DNA of 64,000 nt from Bradyrhizobium murdochi (lineage in GTDB: Bacteria; Pseudomonadota; Alphaproteobacteria; Rhizobiales; Xanthobacteraceae): contig NZ_AXAU01000020.1 in the NCBI RefSeq assembly GCF_000472965.1, positions 62,001 through 126,000 on the forward strand, given 5' to 3'. Positions 63,684 to 64,000 of this stretch are shown one piece after another. The notes under the pieces were generated by a model. The model had not been told where the DNA came from, ran no database searches, and was given only the letters and a program-made list of their open reading frames with translations. The position numbers and the translations under genes were made by a program. Position 1 is the first letter of the stretch. Each line of letters begins with the position of its first letter.

Positions 63684-64000
63684 ATGGCTCGCTTGGCTCA
63701 CGGGGATCAGCAGCCCGACGCTGATCTCGATCGCCCGATCGATGAAGTCGCCAGCCCGCCAGTCGTTCCGGCTTCCCCGTCCACGACACCGCTCGAAGAA
63801 CCGCCGCCGGCCAGCCAAACGACGTCACGGCCTGTCGGTTCGAATTTTTCCGACCTCGGCTCAACCTTCAACGGCATGGCTCGCGCGCCGGTGGATGTCC
63901 CGCAGCAAAGCGCGCTCAGCAACGGCGCCCAACCAGCCGGCAGCATCGCAAGCCACACTAACGATCTCACCGCGGTGCAGAACAATCTGCTGGCCGAGCT
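63684..64000 (+). CDS. N-terminal part of a large protein, probable type I secretion substrate
   Basis: The frame opens at ATG 63684 (after AGGGGACGA, a fair ribosome site) and stays open to the window end: 105 codons plus two bases. The visible chain, MARLAHGDQQPDADLDRP and onward, is polar, Pro/Ser/Ala-rich and lacks a signal peptide, as expected of an RTX-like or adhesin-type substrate whose signal is C-terminal. It is divergent from the exporter operon, a common arrangement. No repeat domain is visible yet, so the assignment rests on context. Confidence 0.65.
   Translation, partial: MARLAHGDQQPDADLDRPIDEVASPPVVPASPSTTPLEEPPPASQTTSRPVGSNFSDLGSTFNGMARAPVDVPQQSALSNGAQPAGSIASHTNDLTAVQNNLLAE

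Noticed and set aside
59440..64000. RTX haemolysin operon
   Set aside because: Exporter and adaptor are clear, but no RTX nonapeptide, activating acyltransferase or C39 domain is visible, so only a generic type I system is called.

Overview
The window is 64 kb of high-GC chromosomal DNA from an alphaproteobacterium, most likely Bradyrhizobium or a close relative. Reasons: a ROSE-type RNA thermometer with a sigma32-like promoter in front of a Bradyrhizobium-style hsp20; several small orphan proteins that I associate with that genus; an ornithine decarboxylase plus homospermidine synthase; a Bug-family transporter fragment; and several families of palindromic intergenic repeats. No rRNA, tRNA, CRISPR array, IS element or prophage was recognised. 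This assignment rests on reading, not on a database search.

Layout. 1-3 kb: tail of a Bug solute-binding protein, a LysR regulator, a TauE/SafE permease and a LysE exporter. 3-9 kb: a class III cyclase-TolB-TPR protein, a protein with a PCP...NGY motif, a GFA enzyme, two alpha/beta hydrolases and the hsp20 gene. 9-20 kb: gltB and gltD (ammonia assimilation), a beta-barrel protein and the arabinose-5-phosphate isomerase gene (KDO pathway). 20-28.8 kb: a CMD-family protein behind a double palindromic operator, an SPFH/NfeD pair, hemH, a MAPEG protein, a thioesterase, an RcnA-like Ni/Co exporter with a DUF1007 partner, an M3 oligopeptidase and a small membrane protein. 28.8-33.4 kb: a polyamine cluster (long structured leader, ornithine decarboxylase, GNAT, RidA, homospermidine synthase). 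33.5-37.7 kb: an accessory-looking stretch of small orphan genes, a Cys-rich lipoprotein, an acetoacetate decarboxylase-like gene and gene remnants. 37.7-43.4 kb: a branched-chain-amino-acid-type ABC operon led by an intradiol dioxygenase gene, which suggests aromatic-compound uptake. 43.5-45.4 kb: an SDR gene and a cyclase fragment with a tandem duplication.

45.4-50.2 kb is a compact six-gene minus-strand metal operon: a previously uncalled 59-residue His-rich membrane microprotein, znuC, znuB, znuA, a COG0523 GTPase and a WD40 protein. A near-consensus Zur box sits immediately before the microprotein start. 50.4-53.4 kb: a ParE-type toxin-antitoxin pair, a split permease, crcB and an Fe/Mn superoxide dismutase. 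53.5-59.4 kb: a GNAT, a MATE exporter, DUF2147, DUF3095 and htpG. 59.4-64 kb: a type I secretion pair (adaptor with a 240-residue N-terminal extension and its ABC exporter), divergent from the start of a large open gene that is probably the secreted substrate.

The most interesting points are the His-rich microprotein at the head of the Zur-type operon, the duplicated TGCTAC-N7-GTAGCA operator, the sigma32/ROSE control of hsp20, the structured odc leader, the sigma54-like site before gltB, the extended HlyD adaptor, and repeats that have moved into gene ends or between gltB and gltD.
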